The position numbers and the translations under genes were made by a program. 64,000 nucleotides of DNA from Ligilactobacillus agilis DSM 20509 (GTDB lineage: Bacteria > Bacillota > Bacilli > Lactobacillales > Lactobacillaceae), in NCBI RefSeq assembly GCF_001436215.1, contig NZ_AYYP01000022.1:17382-81381 (forward strand). The letters are read 5' to 3'. The notes under the pieces are model-generated. The model did no database searches. It had not been told where the DNA came from and saw only the letters and a list, made by a program, of their open reading frames with translations. Positions 37,096 to 45,713 of the stretch are shown here, piece after piece. Each line of letters opens with the position of its first letter. Positions within the stretch are counted from its first letter, which is position 1.

Positions 37096-37104
37096 TGGTA
37101 TAAT
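37096..37104 (+). promoter_or_regulatory. Extended -10 promoter of ftsW
   Basis: TGGTATAAT (37096-37104). Transcription should start near 37111, only a few bases before a strong GGAGGGAGG SD-like sequence (37114-37122). Confidence 0.6.
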
Positions 37105-37168
37105 TTTGCTAATGGAGGGAGGAATTATTCGGTTAATTTTTTGGATTAGCCGGTTAGTAATAGTTAGT

Positions 37169-38377
37169 ATGAATAATTTAAAAAATAAACTGAAATACTT
37201 TGATTTATATTTATTTATTCCTTACATAGTCTTAAGCATTATTGGAATCATTATGGTTTACTCGGCGAGTTCTATCAACCAGGCCTACAGTGGCCTCAAA
37301 AGTAATTATTATTTGGTCAGACAAATTATTTTTTTATTTATTGGGTTGATTTTCTTCTTTGTGGCTAGCCACATGAACCAACGCATATGGGTAAGAAAGA
37401 TTAATATTGCTGCTTTTTATGTAATAGTGTTCTTAGGGCTAGTGGTGGCTGTGTTTTTTAATAAGGCTATTAATGGGGCTAAAGGTTGGATTAATCTCGG
37501 CTTGTTTAGTATTCAACCAGCCGAAGTTTGTAAATTACTTTTAGCAATTTGGCTAGCCCGCTATTTTGCTAAGCAGGAACAAGGAAAACTTAGGGGAATG
37601 CATTACCATCCTATCAAATCGAATGGTTGGTTAATAGCGGGTATTTTCCCCTTACTCGGATTGATTTTGATAACCCCTGATTTGGGGAGTTTAGTAATCA
37701 ATAGTGCGATTATCTTCGTGATAATCTTAGCCGCTAACGATTGGTCGTCATCCCAAAAGATAATGGCCTTAGTGGGGAGTTTAGTACTCTTTTATGGAAT
37801 AATTAATGTCTTAAGGTTTTGGAATCCATTTAGCGGAAGTAGGTTAGCCTATGTTTACCAACGATTTGTTGCTTACTTTGATCCTTTTAAGGTAGCGACT
37901 TCCAGTGGGAAACAACTCGTCAATTCTTATTACGCTTTAAGTAATGGGGGCTTGCTTGGACGTGGTTTGGGAAATAGTATTCAAAAACGGGGTTACCTCC
38001 CTGAACCGTATACCGACTTTATTTTATCGATAATTGCTGAAGAGTTAGGCTTTATCGGAGTCTTGGTTGTATTGGGCCTCTTATTATGGCTTACACTGAG
38101 GATATTTTTAGTCGGGATTCGTTCAACTAACACCTATAACTCACTTTTTTGTTATGGGATTGGAACCTTTATGTTTGTTGAAACTTCCCTAAATGTAGGG
38201 GCTGTATGTGGTTTGCTACCGATTACGGGTGTGACCTTACCCTTTGTTTCTTATGGTGGTTCTTCAATGCTAGTATTGTCAGTTGCATTAGGAATGGTGG
38301 TGAATATTTCAGTTAGTCAAAGGAGAAATATGGAGTTTGACCCCTTATTAAAGCCAAGAAGGGGTAAACGAAAGTAG
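37169..38377 (+). CDS. ftsW: Cell division protein FtsW (SEDS glycosyltransferase)
   Basis: SEDS-family septal peptidoglycan polymerase that works with the division PBP. From ATG 37169 there are 402 residues, about ten membrane segments, and the conserved PDLGS, QPAEVCKLLLAIWLA (Q-PxE-K pattern) and GVTLPFVSYGGSSM motifs. Homology to FtsW begins at MNNLKNKLKYFD. That ATG has no SD; the frame stays open upstream to 37106. The strong SD at 37114-37122 would instead suit an ATT codon at 37124 or 37127, adding about 15 residues. ftsW is absent from the dcw cluster and lies next to pyc here. Confidence 0.93.
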   Translation: MNNLKNKLKYFDLYLFIPYIVLSIIGIIMVYSASSINQAYSGLKSNYYLVRQIIFLFIGLIFFFVASHMNQRIWVRKINIAAFYVIVFLGLVVAVFFNKAINGAKGWINLGLFSIQPAEVCKLLLAIWLARYFAKQEQGKLRGMHYHPIKSNGWLIAGIFPLLGLILITPDLGSLVINSAIIFVIILAANDWSSSQKIMALVGSLVLFYGIINVLRFWNPFSGSRLAYVYQRFVAYFDPFKVATSSGKQLVNSYYALSNGGLLGRGLGNSIQKRGYLPEPYTDFILSIIAEELGFIGVLVVLGLLLWLTLRIFLVGIRSTNTYNSLFCYGIGTFMFVETSLNVGAVCGLLPITGVTLPFVSYGGSSMLVLSVALGMVVNISVSQRRNMEFDPLLKPRRGKRK

Positions 38378-38416
38378 TTGTGTGCTAAGTGGTTTGACGG
38401 AAAGTGGTGTTAAATA

Positions 38417-41400
38417 ATGAAAAAAATCTTAGTCGCTAACCGTGGCGAAATTGCTGTTAGAATTATCCGGGCTTGTCATGAGTTGAATTTAAAGACCGTA
38501 GCTGTTTATGCTAAGGAAGATGAGTATGGAATTCATCGCTTTAAGGCTGATGAAGCATACTTGATTGGTCAAGGTAAAAAGCCAATTGAAGCATATTTGG
38601 ATATGGATGACATTATTAGGGTAGCCAAGATGACGGGCGCAGATGCCATTCATCCGGGTTATGGTTTCTTGTCTGAAAATGAAGAGTTTGCAGAAAAATG
38701 TGCTGCTGCCGGGATAACATTTATCGGGCCGTCAGTACGCCAATTAGCCATTTTTGGGGATAAAATTGAGGCTAAGGAAGTGGCTCATAAAGCGGGCTTA
38801 AAGACAATTCCAGGAAGCAATGCGCCGGTTAAGTCGATTGTTGAGGTTAGGGAATTTGCTAACAAGTATGGTTATCCAATTATGGTTAAAGCTGCCCTAG
38901 GTGGTGGTGGTCGCGGGATGCGGATTGTCCGCGACGACGAAGAGTTAGAAGAAGCATATAACCGTGCTAGAAGTGAAGCAATGCAGTCATTTGGTGACGA
39001 TGAACTGTATGTCGAGAAGTACCTATTGAATCCTAAGCATATTGAAGTTCAAATCTTAGGAGATAAACATGGTAATGTTTTGCACCTATTTGAACGTGAT
39101 TGCTCAGTGCAAAGACGGAATCAAAAAGTGATTGAATTTGCACCAAGTATTTCCTTATCCGAAGAACGGCGGCAAGAAATTTGCCAAGCAGCGGTTCGCC
39201 TAGCTAAGAGTGTTAACTATCAAAACGCAGGGACGGTTGAATTCTTAGTGACGGACGATGATTTTTATTTCATCGAAGTTAACCCCCGTATCCAGGTTGA
39301 ACACACAACCACCGAAATGATTACGGAAATTGATATTGTCCAAGCGCAAATTCAGATTGCGGATGGCAAGGACTTGTTTAAAGATTTACATTTACCAAAA
39401 CAAGAGGATATGTCTTATCGTGGGGTCGCAATCCAATGTCGGATTACAACCGAAGATCCTGAGAATAATTTCATGCCTGATACTGGTAAGATTGAAACTT
39501 ATCGGTCACCAGGTGGGTTTGGGGTACGGTTGGATGGTGGTAATGCCTACACAGGGGCGGTTATCACCCCATACTTTGACTCCTTGTTGGTAAAAGCTTG
39601 TGTTCAGGCTCGAAATTTCCCAGAAGCAGTTGCTAAGATGGACCGGGTCTTAACTGAATTTCAAATTCGGGGAGTTAAGACTAACATTGAGTTCATGCAA
39701 AAAGTCTTAAACCACCCAACCTTCCAAAAGGGACAAGCCCACACCACTTTTGTTGACCATACTCCTGAATTGTTCCACTTTGAAAGAAAGCCAAGCACCA
39801 CTAACCACTTATTGAAGTATATTTCTGATGTAACGGTTAACGGTTTCCCAGGGACAACTCACCATAAGAAAGTCTTTGTTCCTGATATTAAGCTGGAAAC
39901 CGACTTTGAAGAAACACCAGCTAAGGAAAATGCCAAGTCAGTCTTTGACCGTAACGGGGTTGAAGCAGCTATGAATTGGGTCAAGCAACAAGAAAAGGTT
40001 TTAATTACGGATACAACTATGCGTGATGCTCACCAAAGTTTATTTGCTACCCGGATGCGGACTAAGGATATGTTGCCTGTAATTGAAAACTACGAAAAGG
40101 CCTTTCCAAATGTGTTCTCCGCTGAAGTTTGGGGTGGGGCAACCTTTGATGTGGCTTACCGCTTCTTAAATGAAGATCCATGGGAACGTTTGAAGATTAT
40201 GAGAAAGCAGATGCCACATACGCTCTTGCAGATGTTACTTCGTGGTTCAAATGCGGTTGGTTATAAGAATTATCCAGATAATGTGTTGAAGGAATTTATT
40301 AGCCGCTCTGCCCAAAATGGGGTAGATGTCTTTAGGGTCTTCGATAGCTTGAACTGGGTTGTGCAAATGGAAAAACCAATTGAGTTTGTTCGCGATGTTG
40401 GTAAGATTGCCGAAGGAACGATGTGCTACACTGGTGACATTTTAAATCCAGCTGAACGTAAGTATAGCTTAGATTACTACCGCTCCTTAGCTCATGATTT
40501 AGTGGGAGCCGGGTCACAAATCATCGGTATTAAGGATATGGCTGGGCTGCTGAAGCCAAAAGCCGCTTATGAATTGGTAAGTGCCTTGAAAGCTGATTTA
40601 GATGTACCAATTCATTTGCATACGCACGATACGACTGGTAACGGGGTAGCAACTTTAGTAGAAGCAACCCGTGCAGGAGTGGACGTAGTCGATGTGGCTG
40701 CTAGTTCGCTGTCAGGAACGACTAGTCAACCAAGTATGTCTAGTTTCTACTATGCCCTCGAAGGAAACAAGCGCCAACCAGACATGAATATGACTAACGT
40801 TGAAAAGGTAAACCGTTACTGGGGTGGGATTAAGCCATTCTACCAAGACTTTATGAATGGAACGACTTCCCCACAAACGGATATCTATCAAACAGAAATG
40901 CCTGGGGGCCAATACTCCAACTTACAACAACAAGCTAAGGCATTGGGCATTGAGGACTTTGAATTAGTCAAGAAAACTTATCGTGAAGTTAATGAACTTT
41001 TAGGTGACATTATTAAGGTGACACCTAGTTCTAAAGTCGTGGGTGATTTTGCAATCTTTATGATTCAAAATAACCTGAACTCAGAAAATATCTTTAAGCT
41101 AGGTAAAACCCTAGACTTCCCAGAGTCTGTAGTTGACTTCTTTGCCGGTGACATTGGCCAACCTGTTGGTGGTTTCCCTGAAAAGCTTCAAAAATTAGTG
41201 CTTAAAGACCGCAAACCAATTACGGTTCGTCCAGGGAGCTTAGCAGCCCCAGTTGACTTTGACCGCGTAAAGAGTGAATTAGCAGAGAAGATTAAGCATG
41301 ACCCTACGCCAGAAGAAGTCTTATCTTACATTTTATATCCAGAAGTCTTCTTGGGGTATGAAGCCAACGTTGAACGCTTTGGTTCTATGTACGCCTTAGA

Positions 41401-41851
41401 TACAACGACCTTCTACCAAGGGATGCGTCCTGGAGAAACGGTTCACATTGACTTTGCTCCTGGACGTTCCATCATCGTTCGACTTGATTCTATTTCAACC
41501 GCTGATGATGCCGGTAACCGGAGTATCTTCTACTCGTTGAATGGTCAAACAATTCAAATCATGATTCACGATAAGAGTAAGGAAGCTAAGGTCAAGAGTA
41601 TTCCTAAGGCAGAACCAACCAATCCAAACCACGTTGGGGCAACTTTAAGTGGATCTGTTTTGGAAATGTTAGTTGAAAAAGGTCAGGTTGTTAAGAAGGG
41701 CACGCCATTAGTAGTTACCGAAGCAATGAAGATGGAAACAACTATTAAGGCGCCGTTTGACGGAAAGGTAACCCATATCTATGTCAAGGATGGCGATGTC
41801 TTAGAAAGCCAAGACTTATTGCTAGAACTAACCCCGGTTAAATCAAAATAG
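38417..41851 (+). CDS. pyc: Pyruvate carboxylase
   Basis: Biotin enzyme turning pyruvate and bicarbonate into oxaloacetate, feeding aspartate synthesis, which the aspartokinase-mDAP route draws on. 1144 residues. Order: biotin carboxylase (1-450, KAALGGGGRGMR and EVNPRIQVEH), carboxyltransferase (about 530-800, TMRDAHQSL, DTTGNG), conserved C-terminal domain, biotinyl domain with EAMKMET; K1105 is the biotinylated lysine. A GTG-AG weak SD precedes the ATG. Follows ftsW, ends at a terminator. Confidence 0.98.
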   Translation: MKKILVANRGEIAVRIIRACHELNLKTVAVYAKEDEYGIHRFKADEAYLIGQGKKPIEAYLDMDDIIRVAKMTGADAIHPGYGFLSENEEFAEKCAAAGITFIGPSVRQLAIFGDKIEAKEVAHKAGLKTIPGSNAPVKSIVEVREFANKYGYPIMVKAALGGGGRGMRIVRDDEELEEAYNRARSEAMQSFGDDELYVEKYLLNPKHIEVQILGDKHGNVLHLFERDCSVQRRNQKVIEFAPSISLSEERRQEICQAAVRLAKSVNYQNAGTVEFLVTDDDFYFIEVNPRIQVEHTTTEMITEIDIVQAQIQIADGKDLFKDLHLPKQEDMSYRGVAIQCRITTEDPENNFMPDTGKIETYRSPGGFGVRLDGGNAYTGAVITPYFDSLLVKACVQARNFPEAVAKMDRVLTEFQIRGVKTNIEFMQKVLNHPTFQKGQAHTTFVDHTPELFHFERKPSTTNHLLKYISDVTVNGFPGTTHHKKVFVPDIKLETDFEETPAKENAKSVFDRNGVEAAMNWVKQQEKVLITDTTMRDAHQSLFATRMRTKDMLPVIENYEKAFPNVFSAEVWGGATFDVAYRFLNEDPWERLKIMRKQMPHTLLQMLLRGSNAVGYKNYPDNVLKEFISRSAQNGVDVFRVFDSLNWVVQMEKPIEFVRDVGKIAEGTMCYTGDILNPAERKYSLDYYRSLAHDLVGAGSQIIGIKDMAGLLKPKAAYELVSALKADLDVPIHLHTHDTTGNGVATLVEATRAGVDVVDVAASSLSGTTSQPSMSSFYYALEGNKRQPDMNMTNVEKVNRYWGGIKPFYQDFMNGTTSPQTDIYQTEMPGGQYSNLQQQAKALGIEDFELVKKTYREVNELLGDIIKVTPSSKVVGDFAIFMIQNNLNSENIFKLGKTLDFPESVVDFFAGDIGQPVGGFPEKLQKLVLKDRKPITVRPGSLAAPVDFDRVKSELAEKIKHDPTPEEVLSYILYPEVFLGYEANVERFGSMYALDTTTFYQGMRPGETVHIDFAPGRSIIVRLDSISTADDAGNRSIFYSLNGQTIQIMIHDKSKEAKVKSIPKAEPTNPNHVGATLSGSVLEMLVEKGQVVKKGTPLVVTEAMKMETTIKAPFDGKVTHIYVKDGDVLESQDLLLELTPVKSK

Positions 41852-41870
41852 AAAATGACCGTGGCTAAAA

Positions 41871-41914
41871 AGTATTGAACTAGTTATTTGCTAGCTAGCT
41901 CAATGCTTTTTTTG
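41871..41914 (+). terminator. Terminator after pyc
   Basis: AGTATTGA (41871-41878) pairs with TCAATGCT (41900-41907), with an inner CTAG/CTAG pair, then T7. Confidence 0.85.
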
Positions 41915-41921
41915 TTATAAT
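41913..41921 (+). promoter_or_regulatory. Extended -10 promoter before ylbG
   Basis: TGTTATAAT, a TGn extended -10 that directly follows the pyc terminator. No good -35 is present. The leader is about 85 nt. Confidence 0.6.
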
Positions 41922-42011
41922 TAACAAGAAAGTTCGAGCGCAATCTTTGCGCAGGTAATGGTTGGCTTAAAGTTAACTAAGATAATTTAGGAAGAAAGGT
42001 AGCTGGCTAAA

Positions 42012-42308
42012 GTGGCGTTTGAGGTAAGAAAACGACAGGGAGTCTTTGTTTATTTATATCATTTAAAGCAAAGTAAGCAGTTAAGAAAGTATGGTAGTAT
42101 TCAATACGTTTCTCGCAAAATGAAGTACGTCTTACTTTACTTAGACCGTAGTCAAGTTGAAGAAACGGTGGCTAAGCTTAAGCAACTTAGGTATGTTAAA
42201 GAAGTGCTAGTATCTAAGCGGCCTGAGCTCCCAACTAATTTTGATAACTCGTTGGGGAAATTTAAATTAACCGAAGAAGATCAAGAAAAATTTAGAGATA
42301 AAGAGTGA
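42012..42308 (+). CDS. ylbG: YlbG family protein (DUF2129)
   Basis: 98 residues. FEVRKRQGVFVYLYHLKQSKQLRKYGSI and YVSRKMKYVLLYLD match the YlbG family, small cytoplasmic proteins of unknown function in low-GC Gram-positives. It starts with GTG at 42012 after AGGAAGAAAGGT, and rsmD follows after 7 nt. In Bacillus the ylbG-rsmD(ylbH)-coaD-ylbL order is the same. Not a known enzyme; no active-site motif is seen. Confidence 0.93.
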   Translation: MAFEVRKRQGVFVYLYHLKQSKQLRKYGSIQYVSRKMKYVLLYLDRSQVEETVAKLKQLRYVKEVLVSKRPELPTNFDNSLGKFKLTEEDQEKFRDKE

Positions 42309-42315
42309 GATTAAG

Positions 42316-42876
42316 ATGAGAATTATTGCAGGTGAATTTGGGGGGCGTCGTCTGAAAGCTGTTCCTGGTATGAAAACCCGACCAACAACGGATAAGATTA
42401 AGGAGTCAATGTTTAATATTATCGGTCCTTACTTTGATGGCGGGAGAGCGCTTGACCTCTTTGCAGGTAGCGGTGGCTTAAGTATTGAGGCCGTTTCTCG
42501 CGGTGTTGACCAAGCTGTTTTAATTGATAGACAATACCAGGCGATTAAAACGATTAAGGAAAATATTGCGGTTACTAAAAATGAAGCCGCATTTACCGTT
42601 ATTAAAGGGGATGCTAAGAAGGTAATTTACCAATTAGCGCAGAAGAAAGAACAGTTTAATTACGTCTTTTTAGATCCGCCTTACAAGCAACAAGAAATTC
42701 TAAAGATGATAGCAGAGCTAGTTCAATTAGAGTTACTAGCTCCTAATGCTTTAATTGTTTGTGAAACCGACCAAAATGCAAACTTACCGATGAGTTTAGC
42801 GGGATTTAGTTGCTACAAGCAAGTCGATTATGGGATTACGGAGCTAACTTTTTATGTTTATCAGGGGGAAGTTTAA
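42316..42876 (+). CDS. rsmD: 16S rRNA (guanine966-N2)-methyltransferase
   Basis: SAM-dependent enzyme that methylates G966 of 16S rRNA. 186 residues. MRIIAGEFGGRRLKAVPGMKTRPTTDKIKESMFNI is the family N-terminus, DLFAGSGGLSIEAVSRG the SAM loop, and FLDPPYK the catalytic DPPY. Its stop shares bases with the coaD start (TAATG), a coupled pair. Confidence 0.96.
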   Translation: MRIIAGEFGGRRLKAVPGMKTRPTTDKIKESMFNIIGPYFDGGRALDLFAGSGGLSIEAVSRGVDQAVLIDRQYQAIKTIKENIAVTKNEAAFTVIKGDAKKVIYQLAQKKEQFNYVFLDPPYKQQEILKMIAELVQLELLAPNALIVCETDQNANLPMSLAGFSCYKQVDYGITELTFYVYQGEV

Positions 42877-43361
42877 TGAAAGCAGTTTTTCCGGGAAGTT
42901 TTGACCCCTTAACTAATGGCCACCTTGATTTAATTAAGCGTGCTAGTGGCTTGTTTGAAGAAGTAATCGTGGCAATTGCGACGAATACGGCCAAACAACC
43001 TTTATTCAGTCCCCAAGAAAAAATGACCTTAGTAAATAGCGCCATTAAGGGTTTGCCAAACGTTTCGGCGGTTGCAATCCCTTCGGACTTAACGGTTAAT
43101 GTGGCGCGTAAACTAGGGGCCAAGGCGATTGTGCGCGGAGTTAGGAATGTACAAGATTTTGAATACGAACAAGGAATTGCCGCAATGAACAAACAGTTAG
43201 CCCCTGATTTGGAAACAATCCTGTTGTTTGCACGACCAGAATACACCCTCTTGTCTTCAAGTTTAATTAAGGAAGTAGCAAGATTTCACGGGGACTTAGC
43301 CAAGTTTGTTCCGGCTGAAGTGGGACTAGCGCTAAAAAAGAAGATGGAAAGTGATGACTAA
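42876..43361 (+). CDS. coaD: Phosphopantetheine adenylyltransferase
   Basis: Adenylates 4'-phosphopantetheine, the penultimate step of coenzyme A synthesis. The ATG at 42876 overlaps the rsmD stop by one base; 161 residues matches the family, whereas the open frame back to 42810 is a shadow of rsmD. PGSFDPLTNGHLDLI holds the nucleotidyltransferase T/HxGH motif. RGVRNVQDFEYE and SSSLIKEVARFHGD are conserved. It overlaps the next gene by 8 nt. Confidence 0.97.
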   Translation: MKAVFPGSFDPLTNGHLDLIKRASGLFEEVIVAIATNTAKQPLFSPQEKMTLVNSAIKGLPNVSAVAIPSDLTVNVARKLGAKAIVRGVRNVQDFEYEQGIAAMNKQLAPDLETILLFARPEYTLLSSSLIKEVARFHGDLAKFVPAEVGLALKKKMESDD

Positions 43362-44373
43362 GCTTTTGACTAAAAAAGTAAGGTATCTAATCCTACTTTT
43401 AGTGGGGTTATTACTAATATTGTTTTTGCCTCTCCCTTATTACATTGAGCTTCCTGGGAAGGCAGTTCCTGTTAGCGACTACCTTACGGTAACAAGACCT
43501 AGTCCTAAAAAGAAGGCGGGTGAATTGCGCCTAGTTTATGTTTCTTTATACCGGGCAAGTCCAGCTACTTACCTTTGGTCTTATACTAACCGGTTTGCTA
43601 GCCGAATTCCGACTAAGGAAATTACCGGCGAAAATAATAATAGTGACTATAATAAAATTCAAGCCTACTATATGCAAGATGCGCTTAACGAAGCAGAGTA
43701 TGTGGCCTTAAAAGCAGCCCACTATCAAGTTAAACGTAAGTATCAAGGCATTTATGTAATGTCGCTTCTAAAAAACTCCACTTTTAAAGGTAAATTACAA
43801 GTTGGGGATGTGATTACTGCAATTAACGGTAAGACTTACCAGTCAAGCGGGGAATTTGTAAAGGCGGTCCAAAGGTTGAAGTACGGCAGCCGGGTGCAAG
43901 TTTCCTATTTACGTAATCAGACGCCAAAAGTAAGTTGGGGTAGAATTGTTAAATTGGCTGGAAGTAATAAAACTGGCTTAGGTATCAGTTTAGCCGATAA
44001 AAGCCGGATTCAAACGCCAGTAAGTTTCAAGACTAATGTAGACGATATTGGCGGACCATCCGCTGGGTTGATGTTTAGCCTGGAACTCTATAATCAGTTG
44101 ACCTCTAAGCAGCTACTAAGGGGGCGTAACGTTGCGGGCACGGGAACGATTAGTGCGGATGGTAAGGTCGGTCCCATTGGTGGGGTTGATAAAAAAGTTA
44201 TTGCTAGCGCCAAGGCTAAGGCTGATATTTTCTTTGTGCCTGCTCAATCAGAGCCGGGGGCTATTAGTAACTATCAATTGGCTAAAAAGACGGCCAAGCA
44301 AATTAAAACTAAAATGAAAATCGTGCCGGTAGCGAGTTTTTCAGAGGCAGTAACTTATTTAGAAGAAAATTAA
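43354..44373 (+). CDS. PDZ and Lon-type membrane protease (SepM/YlbL)
   Basis: 339 residues: N-terminal membrane segment (about 8-26) then an extracellular PDZ domain (LQVGDVITAINGK, about 145-200), and a Lon-type C-terminal protease domain. The catalytic Ser/Lys dyad is S236 in GGPSAGL and K280 or K281 in GGVDKKV. In streptococci SepM processes competence peptides; here it precedes comE, but the substrate is inferred only by homology. GTG 43351 and ATG 43354 adjoin; either may start. Confidence 0.9.
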   Translation: MTKLLTKKVRYLILLLVGLLLILFLPLPYYIELPGKAVPVSDYLTVTRPSPKKKAGELRLVYVSLYRASPATYLWSYTNRFASRIPTKEITGENNNSDYNKIQAYYMQDALNEAEYVALKAAHYQVKRKYQGIYVMSLLKNSTFKGKLQVGDVITAINGKTYQSSGEFVKAVQRLKYGSRVQVSYLRNQTPKVSWGRIVKLAGSNKTGLGISLADKSRIQTPVSFKTNVDDIGGPSAGLMFSLELYNQLTSKQLLRGRNVAGTGTISADGKVGPIGGVDKKVIASAKAKADIFFVPAQSEPGAISNYQLAKKTAKQIKTKMKIVPVASFSEAVTYLEEN

Positions 44374-44380
44374 TCTGACG

Positions 44381-44420
44381 AGCTGTGATAAATTTGAAAA
44401 AATTTATTGCAGCTTTTTTT
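44381..44420 (+). terminator. Terminator before comEA
   Basis: Long stem: AGCTG/CAGCT outer arm, ATAAATTT/AAATTTAT inner arm, then T7. Confidence 0.93.
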
Positions 44421-44438
44421 GATTAAAAAAAACAAATC

Positions 44439-44458
44439 GCGTCTTTTTTGCGTATCTT
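44439..44458 (+). promoter_or_regulatory. Possible competence-sigma (cin-box-like) promoter of comEA
   Basis: TTTTTTGCGTATC precedes comEA with no TATAAT-like -10. It matches the streptococcal cin-box TACGAATA at 5 of 8 positions after a T-run, with an mRNA start plausible near the comEA SD. The lactobacillus consensus was not available to me. Confidence 0.35.
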
Positions 44459-44480
44459 AAATATGAAGGGAGGAAAAAAG

Positions 44481-45176
44481 ATGTTAACGGAGCTAATGGA
44501 ATTTTGGGAAGAAAATAAGTTCAAGCTATGTTTGCTAGGAATAGTCCTTTTACTTGGAGGGGGGTATTTTGCTTGGAATAGGGTTACTAAGCCAGGTGAG
44601 GATAGTTTGATGGCAGTAACTAGTTCAAGTGGAGTTAGTAGTCAACTAAGCGCAACCGTTAGTCAATTTAGCCAAAATAAAACTGCTACAAGAATATACG
44701 TTGATGTAAAGGGGGCGGTAAAAAAGCCGGGGGTTTACCAGGTTCCGGCAAACGTTAGGGTTAATTATGTCTTAGCCAAAGCGGGGGGGTTAACTGCTGA
44801 TGCTGACTTAAAACAGGTGAACCTGGCGAGTCAGCTAGTAGATCAGATGATTGTCTACATTCCTCAACAAGGAGAGACTCCGGAGATAAACAGTCCAATT
44901 TTAATTAAAAACCAAGCAGCCTCGGCAGAGACGGAGGCTACTAGCGAAGTTGCTGGAACTGAAGGCCAAGGAGAAACTGATGCAAGTAAGATTAATTTGA
45001 ATACAGCTACAAAAGAACAGCTAATGGAATTAACCGGAATAGGTGATAAAAAAGCGGAGCAAATAATTGCTTACAGACAAGAGCATGGAAAGTTTAACAG
45101 CATTGATGACCTCAAAAATGTTTCGGGGATTGGAGACAAAACCTTTGCTTCCATCTCTAGTCGACTAACGGTGTGA
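44481..45176 (+). CDS. comEA: Competence DNA receptor ComEA
   Basis: Membrane-anchored DNA-binding protein of the uptake machine. 231 residues from ATG 44481, 7 nt after AAGGGAGG; the frame upstream to 44448 is spurious. One membrane span (about 16-33), a Ser/Thr-rich stretch, an SLBB domain (about 72-128, VDVKGAVKKPGVYQV), then a Glu-rich linker and a C-terminal helix-hairpin-helix pair (LTGIGDKKAEQIIAYR, VSGIGDKTF) that binds DNA without sequence preference. Confidence 0.95.
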   Translation: MLTELMEFWEENKFKLCLLGIVLLLGGGYFAWNRVTKPGEDSLMAVTSSSGVSSQLSATVSQFSQNKTATRIYVDVKGAVKKPGVYQVPANVRVNYVLAKAGGLTADADLKQVNLASQLVDQMIVYIPQQGETPEINSPILIKNQAASAETEATSEVAGTEGQGETDASKINLNTATKEQLMELTGIGDKKAEQIIAYRQEHGKFNSIDDLKNVSGIGDKTFASISSRLTV

Positions 45177-45177
45177 A

Positions 45178-45186
45178 TGTTATACT
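45178..45186 (+). promoter_or_regulatory. Extended -10 promoter candidate before comEB
   Basis: TGTTATACT, TGn plus TATACT, between comEA and comEB; comEB may therefore also be expressed outside competence. Confidence 0.45.
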
Positions 45187-45216
45187 ATGAATTAAGAATT
45201 TAGTGAGGTGAATCTA

Positions 45217-45705
45217 ATGACTGAAAAAAGAATCCCTTGGGACCAATACTTTATGTTGCAAGCAGTATTGCTATCCTTACGGAGTACTTGCAATCGGTTG
45301 GCCGTAGGGGCTATTTTAGTACGGGATAAGCGGATAATAGCCGGTGGTTACAATGGCTCTGTTTCGGGGGATGATCATTGTTTAGATGCAGGTTGCTATA
45401 TCGTTGACGGTCACTGTTTGCGGACGATTCATGCTGAAATGAACGCCGTGTTACAATGTGCTAAATTTGGGGTAGCGACCGCTGATGCCGAAGTATACGT
45501 AACGGATTTTCCATGTTTACAGTGCACAAAGATGCTATTACAAGCAGGGATTAAAAAGATATATTACCTGCGCAATTATCACAATGATGATTATGCTGTT
45601 AGGTTGTTAAAATTAAAAAATGTGGCTGTTTCTCAAGTTAAAATTGATAAGGAATACTTGCACATGGTCGCCGCTAGTCAATTAAAGATTTCCTTAGATG
45701 ACTAG
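45217..45705 (+). CDS. comEB: ComE operon protein 2 (dCMP deaminase family)
   Basis: 162 residues from ATG 45217, 6 nt after GTGAGGTG. Zinc-dependent deaminase fold: HAEMNAVLQCA gives the His/Glu pair, PCLQCTKML the two zinc cysteines. Members deaminate dCMP to dUMP; ComEB lies in com operons of Bacillus but is dispensable for uptake there. Its stop carries the SD for comEC (AGGAG inside TAGGAG). Confidence 0.93.
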   Translation: MTEKRIPWDQYFMLQAVLLSLRSTCNRLAVGAILVRDKRIIAGGYNGSVSGDDHCLDAGCYIVDGHCLRTIHAEMNAVLQCAKFGVATADAEVYVTDFPCLQCTKMLLQAGIKKIYYLRNYHNDDYAVRLLKLKNVAVSQVKIDKEYLHMVAASQLKISLDD

Positions 45706-45713
45706 GAGTTCTT

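Noticed and set aside
41888-41905. CTAGCTAGCT sequence as a mobile element border
   Set aside because: It is the loop and arm of the pyc terminator; no terminal repeats or target duplication around it.
42810-42875. Upstream extension of coaD
   Set aside because: Overlaps rsmD in another frame; ATG 42876 gives the family length and has its own SD.
45178-45186. A separate comEB-only regulatory system
   Set aside because: Only a single TATACT-like box; not enough to claim more than a possible internal promoter.
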